64,000 nucleotides of DNA from Brachynemurus nebulosus (Eukaryota > Arthropoda > Insecta > Neuroptera > Myrmeleontidae). The position numbers and the translations under genes were made by a program. The notes beneath the pieces were generated by a model. The model did not search any database. It saw nothing but the letters and a program-made list of their open reading frames with translations, and was not told where the DNA came from. Of this stretch, positions 25,826-37,115 are shown in pieces. Numbering within the stretch: position 1 is the first letter of the stretch; every line of letters starts with the position of its first letter. The stretch lies in contig JAPWDM010000005.1 of assembly GCA_035578155.1 (NCBI GenBank), forward strand, positions 35,984,108-36,048,107, read 5' to 3'.

Positions 25826-26078
25826 TATATTTTGCAATAATCAAGCATTTATACGTTTGTTAACGATAAAAACACGATTACAACTTTACGATACGATACA
25901 GTGTACGTATAGTTAGTCGAGGACGGTGTTAAGATGTGTATTTTTTTTCTTTTAATTTATAATAAATAATCCTGTGGTATTCAGAATGTAGGAGTTGGTT
26001 GAGATGTGTGTAAGTATTTATATGTACACTACCGCTCAAAAGAATTTGGTCACCTTCATATTTCTTTATATCATAAAC

Positions 26079-26800
26079 CAGGGGTCGGCAACCTGTGGCC
26101 CGTGTTCAAGGCTTTATGCGGCGCACTAAGCAATATAATTTTTCGAGCAATTTGGTATGCTTGAGAGTTGAGCATACTCTGTGCGTTTTTGTTCTTCGAT
26201 GTTATTAGAATATGTAAATAAAATTGTTACTAGAAATTCTTTTTTCATGTGGATTTTTAATAATTTTTTATTTGTATTAAGAAAAAAAGAAAATAGCCCT
26301 ATCGCAGCATCTTGCATTATATGTAGCGAATTTTCGTTTAAAAAATTATAGTTTTTCTCGGATGTAGTTGACATAAAATAATTCTTTAAAAATCTTTTTT
26401 ATGTGATTTTTCCTCCTCTTTTCAACGGTGTTAGAAAATATGGGAGAACTTGAGGAAATTTTGGCAAAAAACTTATTTCTTTCACGAAAAATTCCTTAAA
26501 AACCATTCTGGGAATCAGACGTTTCTGGCTTATTTGACTTCCAACATTGTTACAAAATTTCGTAAAAAAAGTTTGTTCGTGAGAATATAAATTTTAGTAA
26601 ATGTCATTTTCGGCTTCTAAAAACTTCAGAACAAGTTATTTCTATCATAGTTCCGAGCTCAAGTCTCGTGATGACAGTGGTCCTAATAGCTGAAATTTTG
26701 ATTCGAAAATTTCGATTACAAAATACATATCTAACTATGCGGCCTGCTAAAATGTATTTTTTTAAATGGCCCGCCATCCAAAGAAGGTTGTCGACCCCTG
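26079..26800. mobile_element. hAT-like MITE with 8-bp target duplication
   Basis: Starts CAGGGGTCGGCAACCTGTGG and ends GGTTGTCGACCCCTG, a classic hAT-type terminus. It is flanked by TCATAAAC (26071-26078) and TCACAAAC (26801-26808), an 8-bp target duplication with one mismatch. An R-family copy occupies 26297-26719, so most of the interior is not hAT-derived. Confidence 0.92.
26297..26719 (+). mobile_element. R-family copy nested in the hAT-like MITE
   Basis: Begins CCCTATCGCAGCATCTTGCA, then TAGCGAATTTTCG, and ends near GCTGAAATTTTGATTCG. It lacks the (TA)n tract but keeps the blocks on both sides of it. It is older than the 54-kb copies, judging by more mismatches. Confidence 0.8.
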
Positions 26801-26902
26801 TCACAAACAATACATCTATAAAAACCATTTCATTAGTGCCGTTGTTTGTATTTTGTATTTATAAAGACAGGGTGTATATAAGTTCAAATAATTGCTAATA
26901 AT

Positions 26903-28148
26903 TACAGTCAAATGCCCTAACTTGGGACAGTTTTGAGCTTTAACTTTCGTCAGTGTGTTTGTATTAAGTTTCATTTTAGAAATAAACCAACCATGTTTTG
27001 GAAGAGACTTAGTACTTTGTCGGCTAAAAGTTTCAAATTTTAAGTCCTGTCAATAAAATTAAAAAAAAATAAATGTCCACTGTCCCAAGTAAGGGATACC
27101 CCATCCTAACTTGGGACACCGTGTATTTTTACTTATGTACCACATATAGGAGAGTTGTAAATAACTTGAGACACTTATAATCTCTTAAAAAGAAAGTTTA
27201 TTTCATAAATGATCATAAAAAAGAAGAAAAGCCACATATAACACAGTCCAAAATTGCCTGAAAGTTAGGAGCGCTTTTATTGCTTCATTTTAAAACTTTG
27301 GGAATATGTATCTGCCTCTGAACACTTTGATAGGCTTTCGAACGCCCATAATCCAATCAGAATTTACATTTATTTCAATGTCCTCGACATTTGGGAATAC
27401 AAATCAAGCGCGTATACAAGCGGGTGTGTGTCCCCCCCCCCAAAAAATAAAAATTAAAAATTTACACTGAATATTATTTAATTTTAAACACTATATCGGT
27501 AAATTTACCGTTTTTTTTTCTCTTTTTTTTTTAGTCGTCAACGGTACAGAAATTCAATTTATAATTTTTATTGTTAATTTTTTCTCAGAAATTTTTTTAG
27601 TCCTATTATTTTCCGCATGATCGCCCCAAGGAGCTGCGCTATATACGCCCCTGCTACAAATGTATTTGTTGATCCTAAATAATTCCTCATGTAGCTTATC
27701 TCAAAGCAGTCACTTTCTTGTTTCCTAACTTGGGACAGTGTCCCAAGTTAGGAGCATATTTTCCGATTTTTATATAAATATAAATAAAAAATTAAGGAAA
27801 TTAGTTATATTTAACTTAAAGTGTAAAAGCACTGCCCAAAAACATACACAAAAGAAATTTAGGATTTACTCAAGTCTGATGTTGACGGGTCAATCAGGAC
27901 GATCAAAGTTATTTTTATATAAAAAAAATTGTGTTTTTTGTTCCAAAATATAAAATTATTTAACTCACCTATGACGCTGCGCAAATGAGGTCGAACAGAC
28001 ATAATCTCAAACAACAACTATTAGTCCTAAATATTCCACCACCTGTTTTTAGAAAATGAAATATAGACAGGTGTACTAACCGTCAAAACAAAACTTAACA
28101 AAATGTCCCAAGTTAGGGTGCTGTCCCAAGTATTGGCATTTGACTGTA
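26903..28148. mobile_element. TA-flanked element with AACTTGGGACA phrases
   Basis: The ends CAGTCAAATGCCCTAACTTG and (right, complemented) CAGTCAAATGCCAATACTTG lie inside TA. The phrase AACTTGGGACA or TGTCCCAAGT recurs at 26918, 27080, 27108, 27727, 27738, 28104 and 28121 in both orientations. The CAGTCAAA start and TA target are those of pogo/Tigger-like elements. The interior is non-coding and carries a nested MITE at 27405. Confidence 0.92.
27405..27653. mobile_element. hAT-like MITE nested in 26903 element
   Basis: Left end CAAGCGCGTATAC and right end (complement) CAGGGGCGTATATAGCGC match at 12 of the first 14 bases. The flanks ATACAAAT (27397-27404) and CTACAAAT (27654-27661) form an 8-bp target duplication with one mismatch. 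A C10 run follows the left end. Confidence 0.85.
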
Positions 28149-28238
28149 ATTACAATTACTACGAAGTCATTGCATTTATTCAAACTTTTACACAATGCGT
28201 TTTTTGTGAGTGGCCAAATACTTTTGAACAGTAGTGTA

Positions 28239-28833
28239 GTCGCCTAGCTTTTGTATGTACCTATACCTTAAAAGTGTGGTTGTAGGCCTTGTGAGAATAT
28301 TGACATTACGTTACTATGAAACAGCATCGCATCGTAAGTGTTCATACGAATTCACTATAAATGTGTACTAAATTGTACTAATGTTATTGTAAATATGACG
28401 GATCGTAGGCACTATATTTTATGTGCTCGATAAAGTTTATGGCGCACTTTGAATTATGTACTCTTAATGGACTAGATTATTGTAATCGTTACAATAAATT
28501 ATATAATATACTGCCCGATAATCATCATCCAGTTATGTACATATACGTAATATAACAGTAATGTTATAATAATAGCCTAAATTAACCCATTTCCCGGTGC
28601 AGTGGTCTCCTCTATCAAGAACTATTGTGCCCTTCTTATCTTATTCACCCCACCCCATTTAATAAGACCTAAGCTATAATTACAGTGCGACCGACTTCCT
28701 AGGTGTGACGCTATCAATAGGTGGTTACAGGTAATATCAATTCCTAATTTAGTTTTATTAATAATTTACTGAATTTTATCGTGAATATTTTAGAAGGATA
28801 TTATTTATCGAGAAATTCTGTATTCATATCAAA
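28239..28833. other. No feature recognised
   Basis: Moderately AT-rich, with no repeats that match elsewhere in the window and no open frame. It may be single-copy DNA. Confidence 0.4.
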
Positions 28834-29291
28834 TACCATGTGAGTTTTTTGAGAGTTGCCATTTCTATTACAACCAAATTTTTATGATAGAAATGGTACT
28901 AGAAAAGGTCCTTTTCTTGGATGTAATGGAAATGTAACCAAGAAAAACACTATCGGTTGAAGTAGCCTCAAGTACATATGCATATTTTTACCGCCTAACT
29001 GATAAATTAAAGAAAATTTAAAAAATTAAACTTGAGTAAAAAAAATTTTTTTGCTCATTTATGTGTTAATTAATGCATTAGATCAGTTTTATCGAAAAAT
29101 TAATATATAGTCCCATTTAAAAATCTATAAGTTTGTATCATAGCTCGAAAACTATAAGAGCTATAAAGCTCCTGACTATAGCAATCGGTTGCCCTCGTCG
29201 ATATCTAAAATTCTTATTTGAACAATTTTTCGATTAAATCAACGGTTTGGCTGTAATAAAAATGGCAACTCTCGAAAAATTCACACAGTAT
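28834..29291. mobile_element. E-family element, uninterrupted copy
   Basis: The terminal inverted repeats read ATGTGAGTTTTTTGAGAGTT, then GCCATTTYTATTACA (right end complemented). Internal blocks include CAAGTACATATGCATATTTT, TACCGCCTAACTGATAAATT and GCAATCGGTTGCCC. The same blocks appear in order in the reverse orientation at 58254-63987, where three insertions by other elements separate them. This copy gives the empty-site sequence for those insertions. Confidence 0.88.
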
Positions 29292-30348
29292 ATTTGACGA
29301 AAACAGAATTTTTATTTTCATTTTTGAGAATTAAATAAGCAACATATCTCGTATCCAACATATTCTACACATCTGGCTCAGTTCAATTTTTATTAATTCT
29401 TATCAATGGACTACAATCAGGAATATGCTCACTTCACTAGTTCAGAAAAAGGCAAAAATTATTTTGTCAGGCAAAATTTTTTAGAAGACAGAAGTTTATT
29501 CTCTCAGTTACTTTCAGAAAAGTGCCGAAAAATGTCAGCTTTCATAAACATTACATATTTTGATTGACATAATTATAGTCATATCTTTTGTTATTTTATA
29601 CAGGGCTATAGTCAAAAGTATGGAAGAATCTCAGCGGGAAAGCATTTTTGGGATTAATGGTGATGAAAAAAGTTTCAACAGTCTTTATGGCGTATCCGAT
29701 GGTAACTATGACCTTGAGATCAAGGCCAAGGTTCAAGGTCATATCAAGGTCAAGTCCGTTTGTAAAATGGCAAATCCCCCCCCCCCCTCAACAGTTACGG
29801 AACTTTTAGGGAAAGAAACGGTAAAATTAAATATGTTATGTGGTTGCTTGTGACCTGAAGTGCACAATAAACTTTAATTAATAAGTAAAGTACAAGGATA
29901 CACACACATGAATAACATACATTTATGACGCCTTGTCTTCAAACTTAAATGTCTACTTTTTTTATTCATGTTTTATTTCTGACCATGTTTAACATGACAA
30001 TAAACATTTCTTTATATAGACACTTTTTTGTTGTAAAACTTATAAACTTATAACAATATATACGTATATATATATATATTAATTAAGAGTCCCATAGTTT
30101 CTTAACCCTATGTAGGTACATAAGTTTGTACTTTGTACTAATACGCACAAACTGGCACTACATCACTTTGGAAAAAAATTTTCTTACTCTTTATTGGCTT
30201 AAATGATGCATTAACATTTCTAGAATGGTATTCAAATCCAATTACCACTGCGAAAATATTTTAAAAATTGTTTTGAATCCGATTTCCGAAACGACTTTGA
30301 ACGACTCTCAACTTGATCGATAACCTTTTTTTCATTACAGGTTTATTA
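29292..30348. other. No gene; cluster of TCAAGGTCA-like sites
   Basis: Bases 29709-29752 carry four copies of (T/A)YCAAGG(T/C)CA, one inverted, spaced about 10-12 bp. This is the monomer site bound by FTZ-F1/SF-1 and ERR-type nuclear receptors, but it may be a minisatellite. The 97-codon frame over it (29560-29853) has no recognisable domain. A short TA tract lies at 30060-30080. Confidence 0.4.
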
Positions 30349-31307
30349 TAGGGGAAGGTCGCCCAAAGCGGGTAAGCTAAGATTAAACGCCCAAAAAAGT
30401 GACTTCTGACCTCGATAAGCAGATCCTTTTTATATTATCAGATAGAATAGTTATCGAACTTTAAAATGAAACTTCGCTTAAGAAATACTTATACGATATT
30501 TATTTTTAATAAAGAAAATACAAAACCTCTGCAAAAACCCGCTTTGCCCGTTTAGGTATCCTAAAGCGGGTAACCCCCTTTGGGCAAAGCGGGTAAGTAC
30601 ATTATTTTCTTAAATACTGTTATTATTTTATAATATAAACTTTCTTAATCATATAGAACTTAACAGTAATAATAATTAAGTAAAAAAAAATTGAAAAAAG
30701 ACAAAAATAATAAATTTATAACAATTAACTGTAACTTTCTTTACAACCTCCATATTGGAGTATATTACTTCAGGTGGTTCCACATCAAAATCACCCCAAA
30801 CAAGGCAGAAATATTTTTTTAAGCTTTTTCCCTCATTCCGTCGTAAAAAGAAGATTTTTTATTTTTTTTCCCTTTCCAACAGTTTTTTCCATAAGATGCT
30901 TCTATTTTGTCTACCCGCTTTGCCCATACCCGCTTTGCCCAAAAAGACTTAATTTTGTTAACTTAGAATAATTTCAAAATGAAAGCCGATACATGTCTAC
31001 CTTTTTCTACATTAAAAGTCAAATGATGATAACATAATATGGTAATACCAAAAAGATTGCAAATAAAAAGGTTTGTGACTAGACACAAAATATTTATCGT
31101 CAAAATTTTTAACAAAACCAACAAAAAAATTTGATGAAGCTTAAGTAGAACATTAAACGACACAAGCGTTCAAGTGCAGCTGATTGATATTGGTTGATAT
31201 TCGGTTAATCTCGGTATACACACTACCTGACAAAAACATTCGATACAACGATATACAAGCGCTTACCCGCTTTAAGAGGGGTACCCGCTTTGGGTGACCT
31301 TCCCCTA
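30349..31307. mobile_element. TA-flanked element with GCAAAGCGGGTAA phrases
   Basis: The ends GGGGAAGGTCGCCCAAAGCG and (right, complemented) GGGGAAGGTCACCCAAAGCG are bounded by TA. The phrase AAAGCGGGTA or TACCCGCTTT recurs at 30366, 30538, 30574, 30591, 30914, 30927, 31264 and 31282, in both orientations. AT-rich interior, no transposase. Confidence 0.92.
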
Positions 31308-31348
31308 CTTCTATATATAATTCTCAAAATAATAGTGTTAATGGTAGG

Positions 31349-31516
31349 CAGGACCGGATTTACCCTAAGTGTCGCCCTGGGGCTCCGTAAAATAAAGCCT
31401 CGGCCGAAAAACATTTTTCAGAGCTCTTACCGACAGCAACGGTAAATTTTGTTGCCTCTGAAAATTTACCGCCCTGGGCACTAGCCTCTAGTGTCCCTAG
31501 TGTAAATCTAGCACTG
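31349..31516. mobile_element. hAT-like MITE, 168 bp, target duplication ATGSTAGG
   Basis: Ends CAGGACCGGATTTACCCTA and (right, complemented) CAGTGCTAGATTTACACTA, with GCCCTGGGG and CCGCCCTGGGC blocks inside. It is flanked by ATGGTAGG (31341-31348) and ATGCTAGG (31517-31524). It belongs to the GC-ended MITE group of this window. The 63-codon minus-strand frame over it is a by-product. Confidence 0.88.
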
Positions 31517-31524
31517 ATGCTAGG

Positions 31525-32080
31525 TATAAATACACAAAACGATAAACTCGTTTTGAAATTTAACAGGAGTTTTTCACGGAACTACGTTTTTCCAAACGGT
31601 GGACAAGATAATTCCAGCAATTAACTTCATCCCATTAACTTGAAGTTTCATCTGTAACTTCTTACAAGGAAATGCACCCAGAGTGAAATTCGCAATTTTA
31701 ATAAAACTTTGCCGATGTGTAGAAAGTGAAAAAATAAAGGACCCATAGCCGCTAAAGTTGGGAGTTCAAATAGTATTTATTAAGATATCTTGAAAAATAT
31801 AAGAGATAGAGGAAAACTTTAAATTGACGGAATACTACTCTTTTAAAGACCTATCCACTTATATAGGTTAAACCGAGATCAAGGCTGGAGGGGTGAAAAT
31901 GGGAGGGGGGGCAAGTTTTTTGTCTAATTATAAAATTATAACAAACAAAAATACGTTGTTTTTTTTCAAAAATTTACTTTACTATAATCAGTTCACATAA
32001 TTTTATGTATTATGGTTTTAATACCAGGAAAAAAATTAACTGATTATGAGTGTTGTCTGGTGTTGTCCATGAATAAAATT
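31525..32080. other. No gene recognised
   Basis: A block at 31795-31870 resembles 17945-18025 (AAGAGATAGA...TCTTTTAAAGA), so it is an old repeat. A small inverted repeat ATAATCAGTT / AACTGATTAT lies at 31983-32047. Confidence 0.4.
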
Positions 32081-32088
32081 ACTATAGA

Positions 32089-32996
32089 CCCGCGGTTTCC
32101 AAACTTTGTGCATTAACACCCCCCCCTATAGAAAATCTTACCCCTGCCGTCCCCACCCCTTTGGAAAAAATTTATAAACAATTCGTAAATTATTTTTTTA
32201 CTGAAAGAACATATTCTTGATGGACGATAGGTCTATACGACACTTAAGAGGAAACCGTTGATCAGACATGTATTCGATACTTACGCGCTAACATGACTCT
32301 GATCGTTTGAGAATTGTTATTGTTAAAATATTACGTATAGTAACGAGCAGAAAAATCAGTGTTAAAGGTTTACATAGCTTTTTTTTTTTAGCAAAAATAC
32401 CTAATTTATTCCAACTTTTTTATATTAGAAAATACTTATGGCTTATACTTGAACAAATAGGGATTTAAAAAAAATGAAATTTCAACTTTTGACAATGTTT
32501 TAAACAAAAGTTTTGATTTTTGGTAAAAATTTTCGTGTTTTTCGTTGATTTTCTACTTGCAAAATAAGATGTAATGAACGGAAACAGTAATTTTTCGTTC
32601 AAGTACTAATAGAAAAAATTCTGTTTTTTATTTTAGGTAAGAATTTCACGAGTTACTCTGCTTGCACCGAAAAATTAGCGATTTTCAAAAACTAGCTGCC
32701 AATGGCCTAATTATTATTTTTTTTCTTCATAAAAATTTTTTTACGGTGTCTCAAAATTATATATAATAATATGCCAAAAGTGGAAATAAATTAAATTTTC
32801 TTATATTGTAGAAAAAATTAAAAAAATATTGTTTTTTTTTTTTTGCTAGAAAACACCCACGTAACTCCTTAATATAAAATGTCCATTATTTGGTAATTAT
32901 GTTTGAGCTCTTATTCTTAAAACCATGAGTCCATGATTTTATCAAAACGACGACGATATTTGCAATTAACCTGCGCCCCCCAGTTTGGAAACCGCT
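32089..32996. mobile_element. hAT-like element, target duplication WCTATAGA
   Basis: The ends CCCGCGGTTTCCAAACTTTG and (right, complemented) AGCGGTTTCCAAACTGGG lie between ACTATAGA (32081-32088) and TCTATAGA (32997-33004). The GCGGTTTCCAAAC core fits the hAT terminus form CAGNGGTTCTCAAAC. About 900 bp of T/A-rich interior with no transposase frame. Confidence 0.9.
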
Positions 32997-33122
32997 TCTA
33001 TAGACTGTAACTTTTGCATATCAGTATTATTAATTCATCAATTCATAATCAATTTATTCATACAATAATGTTAAATAAACAAATTACACGTGTACTATTA
33101 AAATATACAAATATATAATAAT

Positions 33123-34394
33123 TATAGACCGGATGAAATAATTTTTCACAGGACCGGCTTAACGATTTCAGTGTAATACTGTTAGACTGTTTGTATTTAT
33201 GTATGAGTCTGCTGCAACAGAAATAACAGAATCCTGAAAATTTATTGAAATTCAACATAGAGAAGCAAAAACTTTTTAGAAAAATTTTATTATGTGAGAT
33301 TTATATCAAAAATAAAAAGGGGCCCCAAATTTTATTGAATTAAAGTTTTGCAATATTTATTTGTCTAACTAGCTCGCAGTTACATATAAAACAAAATTTA
33401 TTACTTCCGTTCCCACCGACAGCTTTCTTTGAGTATCAATTGACAAACAAACTCCTTATCTCTTTTTAACTTTTTAAAATTTAATATATGTACCTTGTTT
33501 ACAATTTTTTAAAATTTTTAATTTTCTACATAGGTACATACACATGCAATGTAAATCAAGCAATATTTAATCTAGTTGCCCATTTCATTCAAACACATAA
33601 ACAAAACATCATTTTGATGACATCGTACGTGTCGTACGTATAAATATGTACGTATGCATTATTTGTATTTAACCACAGATACTATTGATATTAGAATATT
33701 TGTATGGACCATACAATAGAAGTTTTTTAGATATTATTTTTTTGAAGCAAAATCGTCATATTGATTAACACCTTTTTATAATCTACAAACACAGAATACC
33801 TACAAACTATCGATGGTAATGAATATTTTTTAATTTTTATGTGATTTTTGTTGTAATTGGAGAGTATTTATTAATAAATGTTCTAAAAATATTTATACTA
33901 ACAAATATAACATCAGTTAATCTAGAAAAATTTTAAATCCCCTCTTGTTTAACCATCCATATTCGTCAACACTTTTAGTCACTTTTCATTTTCATATAGA
34001 TTGTGTATATAAGTGTATTCCCACTATTTATTCAATGCTCAAAAGTATATACAAAAAAAATATTAGCAAAAATGAAATAAATACCTACATAATATTTTAT
34101 TAGATAACACATTATTAACGTTACATTTTTTTTTTTAATATGTATACTTTTATTTGTGTATAGTTTGTTGGCAAGATATACTAGTTTTGTATGAACATTT
34201 TTTAAGGAAAAATTAGTAATATTTTCTAAAACATATTATGTTAATTCGATTTAAGTTAATCAGTTTATGTATGTATGTATGTAAAGGAACATTATTTGCT
34301 CTAGCAGTCTCATACATAAATACAAACAGTCTAACAGTATTACACTGAAATCGTTAAGCCGGTCCTGTGAAAAATTATTTTATCCGGACTATAA
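33123..34394. mobile_element. Element with ~91-bp near-identical inverted arms
   Basis: Arms 33123-33213 and 34304-34394 contain TTTTTCACAGGACCGGCTTA, then ACGATTTCAGTGTAATACTG. They differ at only a few positions over about 91 bp, so the element is young. The 1.09-kb interior is AT-rich with no open frame above noise, hence non-autonomous. The outermost TATAGWCCGGAT is ambiguous as to where the target duplication begins. Superfamily unknown. Confidence 0.9.
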
Positions 34395-35736
34395 TAATAA
34401 TTATTTATGCATATTATGTATAATAAAAATAAGATTACAATCATTACAATAAATAACTTTTTTGTATGATGATACATAACAAAATTTTGTGTCGTCATCG
34501 CACATGCCACTGACTAATTGTAAGAGTTAATACATATCTATATTTTAAGATACGTATAGGTACCTACTTTGATTCCTATGCAATTAAATCCGTCACAATA
34601 ATTATGTTGAAGAGCAAATTCTCCTCAGTTAAAACAATTTCTATATTTTATTAAATGGTTGATTTTTGCTGTAGGTCAGAATTTCTGCAGTTGAATTCTT
34701 GACAAACGGAGCAAAAGAGTTTTCTGAATCGAAACAAGCATTGCCAAATGTTTGATGCTATACGATTATAACGCGAGTCTTGTCACCGAATAGTTACAAT
34801 TTTTTACATAAGAGAGAATTTAAGTGACACATACGTCCTGCGTCTCCCTGACTCTGTCACATTGTGACTTTTTACGTATGGCTAAATTAAACTTTGAGCG
34901 GTAAAAATCACCTCTTCAATTGTGTAGCTTCTCAAAGAAACTATTTTCATGCTGTTTTATTAAGACTTTCATTATTTTCAGCAAACTACGCGCCTACAAT
35001 ATCGTGTTTATACGAGAACCGTAATAAAATTCTTTCTATAAAATTGATATTCAGTGTAAAATAGGGTCTTATATTTCCTTAAAATTTTAAAATAAAACGT
35101 TAAATTAATGTGTCTGTTATATTTTTCTTTTTATTATATTTTTATAGCATTTTATTCAATATTAGTTTTTAATAAAACTGGATCGGTATTATCTTTCAAT
35201 AAACGTATTGATTTGAATTATTTAAAATAGATAATTGACAAGATATAGCCATAATATTGGAATTTATATTGAAATTTAATATTGTTAAATATTTTCCATG
35301 TGTATGAATAGTTTTTACCAGTTTTTATATAATATTAAATATTTATTTATTAAATGTTCTTCATTTTATTGCACTTTAATTAATTTTTATTAATATATAA
35401 ACTTTAATATTGATATTTTTTAAAATGAAAATTTTCATTACATTTTTATTGCCAATAATATCTTTATTTTAGATTATAAGTATTTTTATTTAAAATATCG
35501 AAAAGATAAACGGGTATCGAGTGGTGGAAAACGCCGTTCGAGGTGGTGGAGCGCCGTTCCACCGCGTTCCTGTGCTAATCTTGAACTAACTAAAATAAAG
35601 CTCAAACAGTTCATAATTAGCTAGTTTTGAGTCTATTTCTGCTAGGACAAATTTGAAATAAATAGCAACGGTAAGTTCAAACCTGTCATTAACCTCTTCA
35701 CTAGGTACTGATGTACAATATATTGTACACTAAATT
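34395..35736. other. No gene; one GC-rich spot
   Basis: AT-rich background. At 35519-35572 a G/C patch carries GCCGTTC twice (ACGCCGTTCGAGGTGG, GCGCCGTTCCACCGCG), possibly a repeat relic. Nothing else recognised. Confidence 0.4.
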
Positions 35737-36798
35737 TAGGGGAAGGGGAGAGGCAGGCAAGTTGAATACGTTTTAACTTTTACAAGAATGGAAGGCAAAA
35801 ATATGTTAGTAAAAATTTTATGAGTTCGATCTAAAATTTGGTTATTCTTTAAACAAAGTATCATAAAAAATCACACAATATTGGGGTTAAACAGCCATTT
35901 TTTAAAAAAATTTCATTTTTTCCATCTTTCCAGCTATGTGAAGGTAAGATGGAACTTAACGTTGGGCAAAATGGAACATACATAAAACATAAAAATAGAT
36001 TAACAGCTATTTACATTATTTTTCAGTCAATTCAATAAACAAAGCTTTTTTATGTATAAATTTTGATCATAGGTCTAAATATATTACAATTCAAAAAGGA
36101 TAAGTTATAGATTCAACTATGCTGTATTTTAAATTTAAAAACAATATTTTTTTTAACAATATTTTTATAATTATTGTTTATTTTTTAAAATATCATACCT
36201 TCTAATGATCACAAATAATAATTCTGCTTGAAGAGTCAGTGTATATATTGCGTGCACATATTGCACTGTATCGTATCTATATTGGCGGAAACATTTCCAT
36301 CTTAGGTGCAATTATTTGACGTTTCAAACTGTCAAATAATTTTAAAAGTTAAATAGCTATTTATGAAACAAGTATGTATAGTACGGTGCAATTAGACCCA
36401 AACCTCAACATCCAAAGTAACAGTTTCACTCCAACTCCAAATTGTTCTAAACAGTCCACCTATTGTTTGATAAAATGTTACACCATTTTGAGAGTCGGGT
36501 TTTGGGGGAAGGAGGGTAGAAGTAGGCAAATTAACAGTTTTCGTCAGTTTTTTTTAAATATTTCGAAAACTATGCAGTTTAACGCAAAAAGTGCCTATAC
36601 AAAAATAATCTACATTAAATTGCGAACAAAAATAGTCTTATGCATAATCTTGCTGAAGTGAAGAGTTCCAGAGTTATGGAGGGTGTCCAAGTAGCAACTT
36701 TTAGTATTTTAAATTTTTTTGGAAAAAGTATGACACATTATCACCAAGGAAACTAATGTTTTTTATACAGGATTTTGTTTTGTAAAAGGAAATTATGA

Positions 36799-37032
36799 TT
36801 AGTCCTCTTCAAACATAACGCCCTCCTCTTCCAATTCTTCGTCTATGATGTTCGTATCCCTGTTATCACATCCTAGGCCTGAGCAATTACCGCATATGCT
36901 TGAGCAGTTTAGACCACTCTTTCTGCATTCGTAGTTACCGACGCATTCGTCTTTGCAAGCGCACACTATGAGGGAAAGTAATTCCTCGGGAGTTGCAGGA
37001 CGTGCTGTTGTAATTATGGTCTCAGGTGATCG
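36799..37032 (-). pseudogene. 3' end of a cysteine-rich CXC-like protein gene
   Basis: The minus strand reads 77 codons from just after a TGA (37033-37035) to a TAA. Residues 16-20 are PEELL, followed by SLIVCACKDEC, then ECRKSGLNC, SSICGNC, SGLGCDN and a very acidic tail (EELEEEGVMFEED). Eight cysteines lie at residues 24, 26, 30, 36, 43, 47, 50 and 55. The pattern C-x-C...CRKxGLxC...C..C.G..C.N is seen at the C-terminus of many uncharacterised arthropod proteins with a TSO1/tesmin-like CXC motif, often of transposon origin. Residue 34 is Tyr where I expect another Cys. The natural stop and acidic end suggest a true C-terminus; upstream codons contain in-frame stops. I infer a gene end captured by the surrounding element and no longer functional. 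Confidence 0.7.
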
Positions 37033-37077
37033 TCAATCTTCTTTCACTCTCACTCGAGCGGATTCTTCTTCTTATTC

Positions 37078-37115
37078 AGCCACTGCTGCACCTGGTGGTA
37101 GGTACAGCAGTGGCT
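37078..37115. repeat. 16-bp-arm perfect-type palindrome beside captured exon
   Basis: AGCCACTGCTGCACCT and its near-complement AGGTACAGCAGTGGCT (one mismatch) flank a 6-bp loop. It marks the junction between the captured coding sequence and the right arm of the 36379 element. Confidence 0.85.

Larger units (their letters stand above)
26025..28238. mobile_element. Tc1-like MITE, split by two insertions
   Basis: The ends CACTACCGCTCAAAAGAATT and (right, complemented) CACTACTGTTCAAAAGTATT are bounded by TA. These resemble widespread Tc1-type termini of the form CACTACCGCTCAAAAG. Only about 240 bp belong to this element (26025-26078, 26809-26902, 28149-28238). The rest is a hAT-like insertion and a phrase-type TA element. 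No transposase remains. Confidence 0.85.

Noticed and set aside
29560..29853. 97-codon frame
   Set aside because: It runs through the TCAAGGTCA-like cluster and a C-run, with no domain, and the stretch is better read as non-coding.
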